A stretch of 64,000 bases of DNA from Candolleomyces eurysporus (Eukaryota > Basidiomycota > Agaricomycetes > Agaricales > Psathyrellaceae): assembly GCA_027579435.1 (NCBI GenBank), contig JANBPK010001210.1, forward strand, positions 32,022 to 96,021, read 5' to 3'. Of the stretch, positions 47,773-58,334 are shown one piece after another (positions within the stretch are counted from its first letter, which is position 1; each line of letters opens with the position of its first letter). Made by a program: the position numbers and the translations under genes. The notes beneath the pieces are model-generated. The model did no database searches, was not told the origin of the DNA, and was given only the letters and a program-made list of their open reading frames with translations.

Positions 47773-50155
47773 CTACGCATCCTCCGGCAAAGTCTCTATA
47801 AAGGGTTCGACATGACCCGATTCCTCAGATACATCGTCAAGGATGTCATCAATGTCCGCGAACGAGTCCTCGAAATCAATCACACGGTTCGTATGAGGAC
47901 TACGTCCTCATCAGTCAAAAGACAATAAGACAAAGTACGAAGAGGACTTACCACATGTATGACATAGCAATAGCCGCCACGTCCGAATATACGTTCATGC
48001 CGCTGGGATTTTCGAATAGTAACTCCTCCAAGGTCTTTGATCTAGTCCTGAAGAGAATGGCGACGACGTGGATATCAAAGTTCCCGAACCGAAGGACCCC
48101 ATCCACGAGTTGGTGGGTATAAGCTTGTCCGCCCCCTGACTCTTCACTCTCTGGAGTTGGTGGGATCGGTCGAAGCGAGGTTTTAAACTTCGCAAGTAAA
48201 TCGTCGAGGCGTTTGTGCAAGTACTTCGGGAGCAAGAACCGCGTCTTCTCAACCCAAAGGTCGATCTCCTCGAATTCAATCGGCTTAGTAGAATTCGTAG
48301 GATCCACTTCCGCAACAAAATGGGTCGGACTATGCGTGCACTTCGCAGTGAAAAAATTTCCCTTGTGAATCGAGTAATTGCATTGTGCGAGAAGGCTCGT
48401 CAGGTGGAAGCAGCGGGTGCTATGTGAGCACCACATGTCGGTATGTTTACGCTCTGAAAAGTCGCCGGTCAACACAAATCGCTTCCGAAGAGAACAAACT
48501 CACCGAGGTACGCTGTGTACATGCGCTCACATTCGTACTTGTGTCGAGTGTCCCAGTCCTCCTTTTGACAATCCTTCGAGCAATAAACTACCGAGTGACA
48601 ATGCGAGCACGTCTGTTCTGGCTGTCGAGGCTCACCCAGCTGATGCTTTACGATGCAAATGAGCAAGGGCCCGGGACATGGTTAAGTGCGAAATCGAAGA
48701 CTCACTCCGAGGTTGTCGCAAATGCGAACCCGATTTTTCCTGTCCACGAATGCAGACTGTTTGTCGCACACCGCGATCGCGTCTTCCATCAACGCTTGAG
48801 CACGATGCGGTGGCTTCTTTTTCTTCAATCCTTCAAGCACGGGATTGGCGAACTGCCTCAAATGCCCGAGCAACTGGGCCAACACCTTTGGATTGGTGGA
48901 GTGCGATAACAAGCCTCGAATTGCGTTCTCGAACGGCCTTATCCGGTTCTCGTCAAGGGCCGTCGGCGGTATAGTCATACAGTCGGTAAGAATCGCTGCC
49001 ACACTACCAATGATATCTCTGAGATTAAAGACAACTGCAGATGGCGAGGTCGCCGCCCAATTAACCACACGCTCGATAAGTCCCAGAATTTCGATGAGAC
49101 TAGCGCTACGATGCTTGAGCACAGATGGGTGACCTCGGGAGCATCGGTACGCAATGCCGTGCAGCGCGTCTCCGAAGGCTCGAGGAGCTCTCTGAGCCAT
49201 GTAAAGCGTAGCGAACTTGTCGTTAGCCTCGATCAAATAGTTTGAGATATAAACGAGGTAGCGCGTATTACGATTTTCGTAGGGGAGTAGATTGATGTGA
49301 GAGAGTTGGAGGACGCCGTGCATGTCCACCAACTGCGCCATCCGCTGGACGGTCCTGCGGACGAACTCCTCGGGCGAGCACAGGCTACCCTTCATGATAA
49401 TATCAGCCATGCCAGCTGGATTGCCCCGTGTTGTCAGGTAGAACAGGGTGGTGACCGTATCCTCTTGCTCCCCGGTGCGTGGGTTGCGGTTGTTGAAAGG
49501 GTACGAGACCGGTTGGTCAGAGTAGGTACCGAGCCACCAGATGAGGCACATCTTGAGCACGGCGGGCTGCTGGACTGCAGCCTTGTACAGGACATCGTGG
49601 CAGCGATAGAGCTCGCGCAGGATGAGGGAGGTTATTTCGTACACCTTCAGCCACCCGTCAAAGTCAGTTTCGGGGTTGAAGGTGGCTAGAAGAACACGCA
49701 TCCAGAAGACGACAGGATTCAGGAAGGCGGCAATCCTCTCTGCCGTAGCGGTGCGAAGAGCCGGGTGGTCCGTGCACCAGGTATTGACGTTCACGAGAAC
49801 ACAAANGGGAATAAAGAGTTTGGTCGGATAGGTCGATGTGCCCGGATGTGTAGTATGAGTAAGGGACATTGGCATCAGGAAGATGGAGGTGGTAAAGGAA
49901 GACGTCGAGGACTAGAAGGGAGTAGTATTGCTTCACGTTGTCTAAGTCTCCCAAAGCGCGCAGGTGCTCGACAGAGCCCTCCCTTGCGGCTTGAGCGATC
50001 TGTATAAGCGATCAAGCCGGCTGATCTGAATGAGAAAGACAAGAACTAACCGCAGGGAGGGCCTCTGGGGTGACCTTGACTGACGACTTGGTTGGTTTCT
50101 TGACGCGTGGGTTGCCCATGGGCCGAGTGGCATAAGAGGGAATAGCTGAAGGCAT
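47773..50155 (-). CDS. MYND-type zinc finger protein (apparent frameshift at an N)
   Basis: The start at 50155 is MPSAIPSYATRPMGNPRV. A long helical region follows (LDVFLYHLHLPDANV, ITSLILRELYRCHDVLY, LVYISNYLIEANDKFATLY). The MYND finger follows an intron: CSHCHSVVYCSKDCQKEDW and DTRHKYECERM, preceded by ICDNLG. The usual first Cys pair seems reduced to one Cys, so metal binding at that site may differ. Later exons contain EEIDLWVEKTRFLLPKYLHK and the acidic end DDILDDVSEESG. N49806 breaks the frame; without it the text reads DQTLYSLCVLVNVNTW. MYND fingers bind Pro-rich protein motifs. The role here is unknown. Confidence 0.78.
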
Positions 50156-50306
50156 GGGTATTGAAAGGCAACCCGCGCTTGGTCCCCGTTTTACAGCAAT
50201 TGTTGTTGTTTGAATGACGCGTTGTTCGGAGCCAACCGATCAACGTAAAAGGTGTAATGATCTCTGGAAGATAAGATAAGATGAACACAGCCTCTGCTAC
50301 ATTAAT

Positions 50307-52709
50307 CTATGCTTGGGTCGTCCTCCGAGTAAATTGGACTTGCATCTCCCCAATAACACCAAACGTCATTCCAGGCATCCCGGCATTCCCCATGACCCTC
50401 TCTTCGTAGTNCCCCCTCCGTCTCGCCATCGCGAAGCACCACATCGACTTTCCAATCTCTCAAGAGACATGATAGCATGGTGAGAGCTTCAATCTGGGCA
50501 AACTTGCGTCCCAGGCATGCCCGTGGGCCGGAGCCGAACGTGGTGTATCGATGCTCTGGCAAGTCCGCCCACCGCGACGGTTGAAATTTGTTGGCGTCAG
50601 GAAAAGTATGCGGATTTCGATCTAGTCCGACCCGGCCAGTGAATGCGTCAGAGACATCATCAGGCACACGAGAAGGCGAAATTTGCTACTCACGAATGCT
50701 GATCATATCAATGAAGACAGAGGCCCCTTTCTTGAGAACCACATTGGCAGGTGCCGGTCGTTCGACATGTACGACTATATCCTCAGGCATGATTCGTGTG
50801 AGGAGAGGGCCAGGGGCTTTAAAGAATTGAGTTCAGTTGAGGCGACGTGGGGAAAGGCTCACGATATAGCCTGCTCGCTTCAATAAAACAGGCCAGCACG
50901 AATTTCAACTTTTCAAGTTCCTCCAGACTCTATAAGGCGCCAAAAGAGGGAAGTTGGGAGTGAGTCTCGATCGCCATCGCGCCGAGAAAAGTCTCACTGG
51001 ATCACGATTATTTTTGAGAACAGACATAATTTCTTGATACGCCTTTTCTTGTTCATCTTGGTACAAGGCCAAAAGGGTAATCGTCTCTGCGAGCACCATC
51101 GCAGTTGTCTCTATTTTGAATAGTTGGCATTCTGACTTGGTGACCGCAAACTCGCTTACCATGGCCAGCGAACATGAGGAGGAACGTGTTCCCAATCTGA
51201 TATTAATCCAATGATAAGAACATGAGCATCATTGTAAGAGAAAGTGCCCACCACTTCGTTCACAGTCAAGGAATGTTTATTTAACCCCTCACTAGCCGAA
51301 ACGAGCCTTGAAAACACGTCCTGTGGCCCCACTGCCACCGAATTGTCCTCATCGTCGTACGATGCTTCGTTCAGTTCATGCGCACGCGACGCCGCAGATG
51401 TGTGCATATATTTTTCAACCCACGTCCATGTCGTATGCAGTGAGTTCAAGCTAAATATGTAAGTTCCCAGACAGTTGTCGTAATATAAGTAGCAATCGAT
51501 CACGTACTAGGCAATGGGAAGCTTGTATGCCCATTGAGGGAGAATGAAATGGAGGATCACGTTCGTTCGGTCCATGACAGTCGTCAATCCCTCTTGAATG
51601 GTCTCAACTTCAACATTCGCTTGAGGCTCTGAAGCCACTTCTGAGGCTGATGCAGTCATGTCGGCCGATTTGGAGGGGCAACCAGCGTCAGACGTAGGCT
51701 TTCTCGAGTTCCATTGGAAGGGGAGGCCAAATCCGCATCGTCCTATAATCAGAAATGCGAACTGCAGATATAAAATGCAACTATGAGGTTCTCGTGGGAG
51801 ATGCAGAATGAGATTGACGAGCTCACTCGGTGGGTCATCTCGTCACAACGATCCAGCGTGAAGGAGTCTCTCGTAGCCCATCCCTCACTTTCAAGCATTT
51901 CTTCGTAGATAGACAATGCATGCTTCCTCACTAATTCGTATCTATAACAGGAATTTGAGGTTAGATTCAAAAGAACGAATGGGTTGAGCGAAACTCCGAA
52001 CAAATGACAGACGTTTTACGACTGAACGCAGGGGCCATAACACGGCGATGGCGCCTCCACATCTCGCCGTTAGAAGCAAACAGGTTTTCGCCCCATTGTC
52101 TACAAATGGAAGAATGAGCCGCGTCAGCAGGACCTCAATAAGGACATAGAGGATCGTGTAGCGACGTACGTTAGGACCTGATTCAAATCTCGATCCTTTA
52201 ACAACTCCCGATGCCCTTCCGCACTGAGAAGTTGCAATGCGACGTCAAGCGACGAGATGCTATACGAACACTTCCCCGTAATCAAGGGTATGATAGTGAC
52301 AATGTCGTGCGTCTTGTTGAAATACGCTTTTTTTTTTATTTCCCGTTAGTCTTTCGCACGCACCCCACAACTCGAACTCGAGGTCGAAGCGGAGAAATGG
52401 AGTGTGTAAACTTACACGTCTTCCTCAAATCCCAATACCACGTCGGATTCAAATTCCACCAAGTTGTTGGTGACAATGCTCCAACCGGGGACATAGGAGC
52501 AAAGAGAGGTCTGTATCCACGTAGATAATCGAAATGCTAAAGTAAAGATAATAGAATCACTTTCACAGACTACCTTAGGGTATCAAGACAGAACTCACCC
52601 GGAGCTTCGCCCAATACCGCGCTGTGAAATAGGCGCAAGAGAGGCAAAACAAAGCAGATAGCATCGAAGAGAGATCCAGCTCTTGGATACGCACCAACGT
52701 CGCATCCAT
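50307..52709 (-). CDS. Cytochrome P450 monooxygenase (apparent frameshift at an N)
   Basis: This is a many-exon gene. The N-terminus MDATLVRIQELDLSSMLSA begins a membrane anchor. Helix C is WRRHRRVMAPAFS, and GCGFGLPFQWNS follows. The I-helix is FLLMFAGH/ETTAMVLAE across an intron, giving the classic AGHETTA oxygen-activation motif. The ExxR motif lies in LACFIEASRL, followed by LLTRIMPEDIVVHVE. The heme loop is FGSGPRACLGRKFA, with the axial Cys. N50411 in a G-run breaks the last exon. Without it the end reads ERVMGNAGMPGMTFGVIGEM to TTQA at 50307. It is probably an ER-bound oxidase of small molecules or xenobiotics. The substrate cannot be told and no biosynthetic cluster is present. Confidence 0.88.
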
Positions 52710-53650
52710 CACTGGGAAGCAAGGTCAGGAATGACGATGACAACGGGCGAGGGGGAACCCACGTACTTTGATGAAAGTAATGGACAGGGAACGATGCTGA
52801 AGGTTCGTTAGCATGCGAGTTCTTGTCGGCTATCAGAACCACTAGAGGATGGGATGGCCGGCTACATACCTAATTCTTCACTTTGCTCACCCTACTAGCA
52901 AGCCCCAATGCTTCAGTTCGCTGTCAGGGTATATTGGAGGGTGTGCCTCCAGGAATTTTCAGGGCGGTCAAACTCGCCTGTTTTTGTGTAAGAAGTGCTG
53001 CTGCTTAGGTGGACGGATAGAAACTTGCGGAAGCGTCACAATAAGACGAGAAAACAACGAAACCCGCGACATGCGGCGTGGCAGGCCTGTGGGAAAAGCA
53101 GATCGGCTAGGCGGCCGGCATCGGCATGATGATAGAGTATCATGGAGTTTGGGGAGTTTAGAGCAAAAGTAGCAGGCGGCGAGCTCTCGGCGGTGAGACC
53201 TCAGGACAGGGAGTGGAACCTGTAGTGGTGCAAGCGTGCACGTGCAATCTACGCGCTCGCCGCGAGGGCAGAAAGATCGCGACTCTGTCACTCCTCGATC
53301 GCCCATCCTCCATTGAACTTGTATAAACCTTCTGTTTAAACTACGATATGGTTTCGTCACCGCTAGCGGTGGGCATCTCTGGTACCCTTCGTTCTCAGCC
53401 TGGGTACGTACCCAGCGGGCAATATGTTTTCTCTCGGTATGTGGGCGGCATTTGAGCGTCATAGTTGATTCTTCGCTATCCTAGATTGAGGGGAGCTCAT
53501 TTCATCTTGAACGTCTGGGGATGAAGCCCCCATTGGCTCAACGATGCTGTGCTTTGGATTTATTGGAGTAGGAAAGCCTTGTCTCCATGATCCATTGTCT
53601 CGAGCACTACCTCGCCGTCGAGGCTCGATCACGATATGCGGACTACACAA
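52710..53650. other. Gene-free stretch upstream of the P450
   Basis: Open frames exist (minus strand 52968-53462) but have unusual composition and no family features. Treated as P450 promoter and spacer. Confidence 0.35.
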
Positions 53651-53654
53651 TCAC

Positions 53655-53807
53655 CACAAGATTGGCAGAAACTCAGAGCCCTACGTCGAGCAACTAGGAG
53701 CAGACACAACCGGTGATGGACTGCAGGCCCCACCCACCACCCAGACGTTCGAGGCTACCCGAGCCATTGAGGTTAGGAAAGATGGGGCGGGCGTGGAGAA
53801 TAGTTAG
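53655..53807 (+). pseudogene. Detached C-terminal tail of a seven-TM gene, copy H
   Basis: The plus strand reads NSEPYVEQLGADTTGDG then PPTTQTFEATRAIEVRKDG and stops at 53807. It aligns with the tails of copies C and E (ERLGGDTSGD, TTTQTSQEII in copy C). No upstream membrane exons remain. Confidence 0.6.
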
Positions 53808-53839
53808 GGGATTCAGGCTTCGAAAACGGTTTCAGGCAT

Positions 53840-54360
53840 GATTTGGTTACAACCGTATGAGGGAGGACTCACAATATAGCCTGCTCGCCTCGAAAAAGCA
53901 GGCAAGAGTAAACTTCAACTCCTCAAGCTCTTCAACACTCTATGAATAGCTCATTGTGAGAAGACACTAGTGAGCTCCTCCCATTCCATGCCTGAGGCCG
54001 CTGGAGAAAGCTCCCCAGGTCACGATTGTTTTTGGGAGCGGGGATGATTTACTGATACCCTTTTCTTGTTCGTCTTGGTGCAACGCTAATAAGGCGATTG
54101 GTTCTGCGAGAACTATCGCCACGGTTTCCGTTGAATGACAATTTGTGAAATGATTCCGAAAAATAAACCACAGACTCACCGTGGAACATGAAGGTGCTCC
54201 CAATCCAGTGAGCGAACGGCGGACAGGGAAGCCGTGAGATTCATGGAGTGAATGACTACAGCCAGCGAAAGCGCACGTCTTCCAACCGGACGCAAGGACC
54301 ATAACGCGTCGATGGCGTCTCCCGTTCAAATTGAATGCGCGCACAGAGACCGAATGTCTG
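53840..54360 (-). pseudogene. Cytochrome P450 remnant with internal deletion
   Basis: Minus strand, in order: a helix C piece (RRHRRVMVLAS), a short Cys/His-rich stretch, the I-helix piece ETVAIVLAEPIALLALHQDE, then SVEELEELKFTLACFFEASR (with the ExxR motif). A damaged relic of the MPED segment comes last. Helix C directly precedes the I-helix, so the region between them is deleted, and the heme loop is absent. Spacing and wording match the intact P450 at 50.3-52.7 kb, so it is a diverged duplicate. Confidence 0.75.
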
Positions 54361-55139
54361 ATGCACTCGGGAAGGATTCAAGCAACTTGAAGAATGTGAT
54401 GAGACGACTCAGGTAGTAGGCCATCAGGAAACCTACAAAATAATTTCGCTCTTTCTGAGACNTTTTGCGCTTTTTTGGTCCATTCCCCCGCCAAATTTGG
54501 CCTAGCTTTTTGCCAAAAATAGCGTCAACTTGTCAACTTTTGACTTTTCAGCTTTTTGCGGCTTGAGGGCGTGTGAGAGCGCTTGAAAAAGTACCAAAAG
54601 AAAATGTTACGTTTACTGATGCACTCACTAGAGGGCGAATCACAGCCGCTGATTTTAAACATGGATACCCAGGTTTCTTCATCTCATTTCTACCACCACC
54701 GCCCCTCGTGCGCCTCATAGAACGGGTCCAGTGACTCGGAGTTTGACTGCAGTTTTGGTGCCTTCACGCCAAACATCTTTGCTTGATGTGTCAGAGTCAG
54801 ATACGCGATCTGAAACATTTAAAACCCTGACCTTCAAACTATTAATCAGCACCTTGGAGCCCTTCAGCCTCATGTTGGTCATTTCTCCCTCTTACACCTA
54901 GGACGGTCAAGGGGCACAAATCACGCTCCTTGTAGCTTGGCATCACCTCCGAGTCCGATCTTCTGGAGTGTCCAGGACGAAGCTTCCTTAGACATCCTAT
55001 AAGAACAACGGGAAATGATGAATCTATCACCAGCACTACCTCAAAATCGGAGCTGCTGCAATGGATGTCCATCACTTAGAAGACTTGATCACCGTAGATG
55101 CTTGTGGAAGCTATGCAAATCGCGCATGGTGGTACTAGA
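54361..55139. other. Gene-free stretch with possible transposon debris
   Basis: There is a low-complexity zone near 54460-54620 (AACTTGTCAACTTTTGACTT) and weak minus-strand frames at 54842-55075. Nothing can be assigned. Confidence 0.35.
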
Positions 55140-55650
55140 CAATGGGTTACTGTGAGCTCGAAGCCTGGTCTGGGTGAATTAGATCCAGTGCTGGTTTGCT
55201 TATCCTCTCAGTTAGTGCCTTGGTCATAACTTTGTAGTCTGTGTTCAGCACAGTAATTGGTCTAAAGTTTGCAATGTTTGTCCTATCTTTTTTCTTGTGA
55301 ATGGGGCACATCCATCCACTGGCAAAGTGGGTCCCCTCCTCAGACCAAGCTCAGGAAAGCAGCTGCATCACCGGAATCTTGTTTCTAACCTGGCTGCTTC
55401 TCATTCAGGGGGTCAGTGGTAAGGGCTTTCCATAGTTCAATAGGGATACCATCCAGACCTGATGCTTTCTCATTTCTAAAAGAAACGATAGCACTGTGGG
55501 GATCGCTAGTGTGCTGCATGCGCACACATGCGCCCACCATTACACATGTCCAGATTAGGGGGATCGCCTCCCTATTTGAGGCACAGTTGCGCACACGGTC
55601 ATATGACCGTCTCCATTCCTCTTGTATCGACTCCTGTTGCCCCAAGTGAC
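55140..55650 (-). mobile_element. LINE reverse transcriptase fragment
   Basis: Minus strand: FRNEKASGLDGIPIELWKAL (start of a non-LTR RT domain), a break, then EEGTHFASGWMCPIHKKKDR and NFRPITVLNTDYKVMTKAL ending LIHPDQAS. These are RT blocks of the LINE type. The YxDD block and the 3' part are missing, and frames change between blocks. It is a dead fragment, separated by the 55695-61351 insertion from another LINE piece. Confidence 0.8.
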
Positions 55651-55685
55651 CTCCAAAGGCATCACACAGGATAACAGAGCTCTGC

Positions 55686-55694
55686 AGGACTCAA
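55686..55694. repeat. Target-site duplication, left copy
   Basis: AGGACTCAA abuts the left inverted repeat and is identical to 61352-61360. Confidence 0.8.
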
Positions 55695-55864
55695 TAGTCT
55701 CGGTTTTCCCAGCCTCTCCCGATTGAGTGACGTCCTAAACAGGACTTCCCATCGTGAGAGTCTGGGCTCTTACCAAGGAAGAAAAGGAGGGGTCAAACTT
55801 CAGTCGCCTTGGTCGTGCTCGGGCATTGCCCGATGCCTTATGTAACCCCCAAATGAGGGCATCG
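55695..55864 (+). repeat. Left terminal inverted repeat (170 bp)
   Basis: It is the reverse complement of 61182-61351 over 170 bases with no indel and 11 mismatches (93.5 percent identity). Inside are small palindromes, GTCCTAAACAGGAC and CGGGCATTGCCCG, that could fold or bind protein. Confidence 0.9.
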
Positions 55865-55938
55865 TGTCACGTCTCTTCCACTAATTACCATGCTTTCATG
55901 CCTCAGTATGCGATAAACTTACTTTAAACACCTGTATT

Positions 55939-58204
55939 ATGGAATCACACACTCTTTTAACCCACAAGACTGCGAAAAAGCGGAAGCTGCCTTCAACATG
56001 GGATGAAAATGACACTGTGGCTCCCACACCTTCCAAGGTTGCACGACAAGCCACTCTCCCCTCTCCCCTAGCCCTTTTCTCCACTCCTTTAACATTTTGG
56101 AACCCCATATTACCTCTACCGCATGCCTCATCAACTACACCTCGCCCTCCTCTGTCTGAAAAGAAGAACCGGCTGACATTTTCCAATGGTTTCATCACAA
56201 AGCCTCAGACACCGTCTCACACACCCTACGCTCTCAAGCAACACGGAAAACATCAGAAAAATCCTCTCACTCTTGCTCCAACCCCTTTCCTGTTGTCTCT
56301 AGAGCCTCTTGGCACAGAAGAATGGAATGCTTTGGCTCGGAGCATCGGAATTCTGATGCCTAACAAGGCATTGCGCGACTTTCAAGTCCAGGCTGCAAAC
56401 TGCATCATACAGCGCCAGGGTTATCTATGTATAATTGCACCCACTGGATCTGGAAAGTCTCTGGTCTGGGTACTGGGACTGGTGGCCCAAAAGGGTGGAA
56501 TCTCGCTCGTTATTGTTCCATACACCAGCCTAGGACTGCAGGGTGAACAACGCAGGTACGTCCCTTTATCTGCTGTTTCTCTTCACAGTTTTAATTGTTT
56601 TCAGCTATGGGGCCCCCGCAATTTCAAGCCACTTTATCTATTCCGAGAACAAGGCACCCGAGCTTCTGGAGAAGGTGGCAAAAGGCCAGGGGATGCAGAT
56701 CGTCTACATATGTCCCGAGATGCTCGAGAGCCCTGCAATTGCCTGCATCCTCCACTCCCTGCCCTTCAAATCTCAGCTCTCGGGGATATTCCTCGATGAA
56801 TCCCATACAGTGCAGGAGAGTAAAACCTGGCGTCCGGCTTATTCAAACCTCCACCTTCTCTGACGAGTTTGCGGACTTGAAGACATGCCCATGGTTGCCC
56901 TTTCTGCTACGTTACCCACCGTATATCGAAACATGTTAACTATGCTTGTCGGATTGAGGCCTGATCATCAATTAATAAATCTTGGAGACTCCAGACCCAA
57001 GCTATCCCTCATAATCAAGAACATGGACCACGATATATCATCATTTCATGACCTTGAATTCTTATTTCCCCCAGCACTTACTCAAGGCCCCGAGTCCATG
57101 GTACTGACAATCATCTTCACCGACAATATAGAACGGCTCACATCAATGTTTTGGTGGTTCCGAGATCAACTGGGCAATCGGGGCCTACCGCTCCATTGGG
57201 TTGACCTCATTCATGCTGGGCTGTCCAAAAGTCACCAAGACTGGAGTACGAAGCGCTTTGCAGCTGGCGAGACTCGCATATGGCTTGGAACAGAGAAGAT
57301 CGGGGCAGGAATTGATTTTCCCCATGTCAAAATTGTCATTCAATACTGCTGTCGAGACCTCACCCTGGTGCAGTGGGAGCAGCGATGTGGCCATGCAGGA
57401 AGAAGCGCTGGTAGCCAGGCTCTTGGGATTCTTCTTGCGGAGAAATCGATGGCAGGTGCTGATGGACGGCCTACAGTCGCATTGCCGGGTTACAAAGATC
57501 CTGGTCTTCTTGAACTCATTCATTCAGAAGCACCAATCTGCTTGACAGCAATTACAAACCAATTGCTTGAGCACCCAGACCCACAAACCCTCCAGCCCTG
57601 CCATACAAGCTGTTCTCACTGCAACCCTGATCTCCTCGCTACGACTCGCTGTTTTGTTTGGGCCCCAATTACATCCCCTACTGGATTTGAAGACACTGGT
57701 TCAAGAACCATGGAAGCCCCAACGGACCACCAGAAGAGGGAGATTATTGCGCAGTTGAATGAATGGCGGCGGAAGGTGTGGACTGACGATTGGAAGGATA
57801 CATGGATTTTGTATGGGCCTGACCATCTCATCTCCGACACCGACATTGCAATTATTTCAATGGCTATCCATCAAATCTGCACGTCGGACGACCTCTATCA
57901 GCGCACTCAAATTTGCCACTTCTCGGAGCTTGCATCTGGCCTTCTCAAAGAAATTGCCAATATACAATGGGAAATTTGGGGAGAACATGTTGAAACCAAC
58001 ACTGATGAAGATTCTGCAAGAACTGTCATACCGGCATCCATGCAGCCACTGCCTGGTCCATACACGCACATCCAGTTTGTCAACAATAGCGCTGATGATC
58101 TGTGTTTACTAGACACCACACCATTGAACCATCACCCTCAGGCACCGAGAGCCACTATTGCTTCGATTCCTCGAGTAGGTTCTGAATTTATTCTTATGTT
58201 TTAA
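55939..58204 (+). CDS. RecQ-like superfamily 2 helicase of the TIR element
   Basis: Exon 1 starts at 55939 with a basic, Pro/Thr-rich N-terminus. Motif 0 is LRDFQVQAANCI, motif I APTGSGKS, motif Ia IVPYTSLGLQGEQR (intron after it, GTACGT to TTTCAG), and motif II FLDESHTVQES. Motif III is ALSATLP, motif IV TIIFTDNIE, motif V WLGTEKIGAGIDFPHV and motif VI QWEQRCGHAGRSAG. A possible Zn site CHTSCSHC follows, then a C-terminal extension. Between motifs II and III (56815-56895) the conserved text KTWRPAYSNLHLL runs into a stop and shifted frames. Either two indels or a 64-bp intron (GTAAAA to GAAG) explains this. The predicted role is DNA unwinding during transposition. Confidence 0.8.
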
Positions 58205-58334
58205 TCACATTCTCTTAATACATTTCTAGTCGTAATCTTTACCAATTAATATATATACCTGGTCCTCCACTTGATTAGCAATCAATATCCTCATCGTCAC
58301 CCTCTGTATAACCCATCCCTATCCAAACGATGTC

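Noticed and set aside
48385..48909. Plus-strand open frame of 174 codons
   Set aside because: Antisense to the MYND gene, which has a zinc-finger signature on the minus strand.
52968..53462. Minus-strand open frame of 164 codons upstream of the P450
   Set aside because: No recognisable domain, odd Arg/Pro composition and no splice-supported extension.
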